From: Anaerolineae bacterium
GTDB lineage: Bacteria; Chloroflexota; Anaerolineae; Anaerolineales; UBA4823
Reading direction: 5' to 3'
Assembly: GCA_030622805.1 (NCBI GenBank)
Contig: JAUXFR010000048.1
Coordinates: 1-8,147 of the forward strand
DNA: 8,147 bases
Shown: positions 6,400-8,147 of the stretch, piece by piece
Position numbering within the stretch: the first letter of the stretch is position 1
How the letters are laid out: each line of letters starts with the position of its first letter
Translations under genes and position numbers: made by a program
The notes under the pieces: model-generated
Databases searched by the model: none
Told to the model about the DNA's origin: nothing
What the model saw: only the letters and a program-made list of their open reading frames with translations

Positions 6400-6882
6400 T
6401 TAAGCGTGGTGAACGTGTCCGTGATGAAGCTCCTCTTTGGTCGCTTCCCTCAGCTCAACAATTTTAATCTCAAACTCCAATTCTTCCCCTGCCAGGGGAT
6501 GGTTTAAACTCAAGCGAACGAGATCGTCCACGGCTTCGACAATATACGCTTCTTGTTCATCGCCTTCGTCATCCTTCAGGATCAGTTCGATACCAGGTTC
6601 GATTGGAACATCCTCAGGGAATTCACGTATAGGAACCTCGGCGTATGCTTCCTGATCTTTCTCTCCGTAGCCATCTTCAGGGGAAACGACGACTTTCTTA
6701 CGCTCACCGACTTGCATCCCATAAAGCGCGTTTTCCAGCCCCGGAACCACTTGACCGATCCCCTGTATGAATTGAATTAGATTTCCGGGATCGGACTGAT
6801 CGACGATCTCTCCATCTACCCGCAGTTTATGCAGCATCGTTACAACAATATCGTTCTGAACGGTAATTTCCTGTTCTTTCAT
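6400..6882 (-). CDS. slyD: SlyD-type FKBP peptidyl-prolyl cis-trans isomerase
   Basis: A 160-residue cytoplasmic protein without a signal peptide. The FKBP core appears at 10-73 with VVPGLENALYGMQVGERKKV at 45-64 and SPEDGYGE at 67-74. The acidic insert (about 75-123) is the IF chaperone flap of SlyD, and LNHPLAGEELEFEIKIVEL (126-144) closes the core. The tail ATKEELHHGHVHHA holds five histidines, a short form of the metal-binding tail of SlyD. It should speed prolyl isomerisation, chaperone folding and possibly bind nickel. I chose ATG 6882 because GGAG lies six bases before it; upstream in-frame GTG 6900 and ATG 6894 would put that site inside the gene. It is a single gene, divergent from the gene at 7159. 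Confidence 0.92.
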   Translation of the reverse strand: MKEQEITVQNDIVVTMLHKLRVDGEIVDQSDPGNLIQFIQGIGQVVPGLENALYGMQVGERKKVVVSPEDGYGEKDQEAYAEVPIREFPEDVPIEPGIELILKDDEGDEQEAYIVEAVDDLVRLSLNHPLAGEELEFEIKIVELREATKEELHHGHVHHA

Positions 6883-6939
6883 TTTAATCTCCATAATCAC
6901 AACTGGTTCGTGTGTAAATTTTGGATCAACACCAGGGGT

Positions 6940-6960
6940 TGGTGAGACATTATCTCACCA
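6940..6960. promoter_or_regulatory. perfect 8-bp stem hairpin upstream of the FKBP gene
   Basis: TGGTGAGA (6940-6947) and TCTCACCA (6953-6960) are exact complements around a five-base CATTA loop. The site is 58 bases before the FKBP start on the minus strand. It may be an operator or a leader hairpin; no run of T follows, so it is not a typical terminator. It abuts and slightly overlaps the larger palindrome at 6957-7033. Confidence 0.45.
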
Positions 6961-7033
6961 CTAAGCCACGAAGAAACACCAAGCTTTTTTTAATTTTTCT
7001 TAGTGCATCTTGGTGGCTTGGAGCCTTAGTGGT
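6957..7033. repeat. 77-bp imperfect palindrome with AT-rich centre
   Basis: The left arm 6957-6983 (ACCACTAAGCCACGAAG...CACCAAG) and the right arm 7009-7033 (complement ACCACTAAGGCTCC...CCACCAAG) are identical over the outer nine and inner seven bases, with small internal differences. The centre is a T-rich run followed by a second CTTAGTG (6999-7005) that could also pair with the left arm. It resembles the 'CACTAAG...CACGAAG' repeat units found scattered in many Chloroflexota and Bacteroidota genomes (from memory). It lies between divergent genes and encodes nothing. Confidence 0.6.
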
Positions 7034-7100
7034 AAACAATCACAACGGATCCACAATCATCATAATCAATATGACTGACAACTAGAGCGGTGACGGATTG

Positions 7101-7130
7101 TAACATACTTGGTTTTTGTAAAGTATGATA
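7101..7130. promoter_or_regulatory. 30-bp operator-like dyad before the gene at 7159
   Basis: TAACATACTT (7101-7110) and AAGTATGATA (7121-7130) are inverted copies with one mismatch in ten, separated by ten bases. The right arm overlaps a possible -10 box (TATGAT at 7124 or GATAAT at 7127), about 30 bases before the start codon. This is the size and place of a repressor site for a dimeric regulator. No -35 box with normal spacing stands out, and no regulator gene is visible nearby. Confidence 0.4.
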
Positions 7131-7158
7131 ATCTAATGATTACGCAGGAACAAGTGAT

Positions 7159-7935
7159 ATGGGATTTGCGTACGAACAATTAATATCACGCACAACGCCA
7201 GGTGCAGAGGTGATTGAAGTTAAGCCAGGGACGCGGCGCCTTGAAATCCCACGCGGCCCAGGTGGAGCTTACCGCCTGGCTCAGTTGGACGATTACGGCA
7301 CGCTGACCCGCAGCAAATTCCCTTGGTGCCCACCAATGCAGTTGTCTTTATGCGTGCGCGCCGCCGCCATTGAAATCCCTGGTACCTGGGGGTTTGGACT
7401 GTGGAACGATCCCTTCAGCATGGCAATCCGTGATGGTGGCGGAAAACTGCGCATACCAGCGCTGCCAAATGCCTCCTGGTTCTTTCATGCATCTCCACCG
7501 AACCATCTCTCGCTTGAAGATCACCTGCCTGCCCGGGGCTGGTTTGCTGCCACTTATCGCTCAACCTTCCGTATCCATCCTTTGCTCTGGATAGGCGCAG
7601 CTGCGCTCCCATTGCTTGCCATACCGCCTGCTGTGCGTTTCTTCCGTCATCTGGCACGACGCTTCATCCAGCAGGATGGGGCAGAAATCACCGCCTCTCC
7701 GACAGCGTGGCACACCTACAGGTTGGATTGGGATGCGGACTGTATGCGGTTTGAGTGTGACTCTCTACCCATTCTTGAAACGAAGGTCGCGCCGCTCGGC
7801 CCGCTGGGACTGGTCATCTGGGTGGACAACACTTATGCAGCAATTCCTCCCGACGGGCGTGTCCGGTACGGCACCCTGGAAAATCCCGAGCCGGCATGGA
7901 TCGAGATCAGGGATCTATCAATCCGGCATTTATAA
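7159..7935 (+). CDS. unrecognised protein with concanavalin A-like (GH16-like) C-terminal half
   Basis: This 258-residue protein has no signal peptide. I do not recognise a named family. The strand-rich pattern suggests a lectin/GH16-like jelly roll: IPGTWGFGLWNDPF (73-86), ASWFFHASPPNHLSL (105-119), WHTYRLDWDADCMRFECDS (184-202) and PLGLVIWVDNTYAAIPPDG (215-233). Phrases such as WHTYRLDW and a W-D-N turn are typical of laminin-G/GH16 folds, but the ExDxxE catalytic motif of GH16 is absent, so binding is more likely than hydrolysis. A hydrophobic stretch at about 140-162, followed by a basic RHLARR, interrupts the fold and could touch or cross the membrane. AGGA at 7146 lies nine bases before the ATG. 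It is divergent from slyD and ends nine bases from the convergent gene on its right. Confidence 0.65.
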   Translation: MGFAYEQLISRTTPGAEVIEVKPGTRRLEIPRGPGGAYRLAQLDDYGTLTRSKFPWCPPMQLSLCVRAAAIEIPGTWGFGLWNDPFSMAIRDGGGKLRIPALPNASWFFHASPPNHLSLEDHLPARGWFAATYRSTFRIHPLLWIGAAALPLLAIPPAVRFFRHLARRFIQQDGAEITASPTAWHTYRLDWDADCMRFECDSLPILETKVAPLGPLGLVIWVDNTYAAIPPDGRVRYGTLENPEPAWIEIRDLSIRHL

Positions 7936-7944
7936 TGCAGTGGG

Positions 7945-8147
7945 TTACGGCTCAACCCTTTCAAGCGTGGCATAAAGCACCGGATCGCGCCCACAAATCC
8001 ATGGAATATCAATGGTCAATTCACCCTCAATAACCTTTCCATCCCGGGAAAGGCTGCTCTCCATATCAACACCGATTTCAAACCCGCTGATCTCAAACTT
8101 CATTTCAGCCCGGATCTGGCGTGGATCACTTGCCCGGGATACTCCAC
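7945..8147 (-). CDS. C-terminal part of an unrecognised protein, cut by window edge
   Basis: A minus-strand frame is open from the right edge to TAA at 7945-7947: 66 codons plus two bases. The visible part is soluble and strand-rich, with alternating hydrophobic and charged residues (for example MKFEISGFEIGVDMESSL, then the tail GRDPVLYATLERVEP). No motif identifies a family. An internal ATG at 8103 lacks a ribosome site, and the frame continues upstream of it, so the gene most likely begins outside the window. Base composition matches the neighbours. It converges on the 7159-7935 gene with nine bases between and no terminator. Confidence 0.55.
   Translation of the reverse strand, partial: GVSRASDPRQIRAEMKFEISGFEIGVDMESSLSRDGKVIEGELTIDIPWICGRDPVLYATLERVEP

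Overview
The window looks like chromosomal DNA from a free-living environmental bacterium with a menaquinone-type respiratory chain. The gene styles (MenA-like UbiA protein, two-gene SdhC/SdhD anchor, short-Q-loop CydA, DUF433 protein, two kinds of dispersed palindromic repeat) fit Chloroflexota, perhaps Anaerolineae. That placement is inferred from memory of family styles; no marker gene is present to prove it.

Layout. A nearly complete DUF433 antitoxin-like gene runs off the left edge on the minus strand (1-230) behind a good sigma70-like promoter. A 389-base gap follows; it holds a decayed C-terminal piece of an ABC-transporter ATPase (332-460, minus strand). The main feature is a plus-strand respiratory cluster at 620-5015: a UbiA-family prenyltransferase (likely quinone tail attachment), the two membrane-anchor subunits of succinate dehydrogenase/fumarate reductase (sdhC, sdhD), and both large subunits of cytochrome bd quinol oxidase (cydA, cydB). 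A 26-codon ORF fills the cydA-cydB gap exactly. The catalytic sdhA and sdhB genes are not here, so the anchor genes sit beside an oxidase rather than beside their usual partners.

The right part is a set of apparently independent genes. A DprA-like SLOG/Rossmann protein without a winged-helix tail (5035-6012, minus) converges on cydB. A 387-base gap follows and contains a 130-bp, TA-ended, near-symmetrical palindrome that looks like a MITE. Next come a SlyD-type FKBP prolyl isomerase (6400-6882, minus), a divergent control region with a small perfect hairpin, a second dispersed-repeat-like palindrome and a 30-bp operator-like dyad, and then an unrecognised protein with a concanavalin A-like C-terminal half (7159-7935, plus). 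The 3' end of an unrecognised minus-strand gene (7945-8147) closes the window.

How the genes work together. The prenyltransferase would help make the membrane quinone, a SdhCD-anchored complex would reduce it with electrons from succinate, and CydAB would oxidise the quinol with O2 at low oxygen tension. Co-transcription is inferred from same-strand genes with 12-77 base gaps and no visible terminators. No clearly novel multi-gene system is demonstrated. The most unusual points are the sdhCD-cydAB arrangement without sdhAB, the small ORF coupled to cydB, and the MITE-like palindrome.
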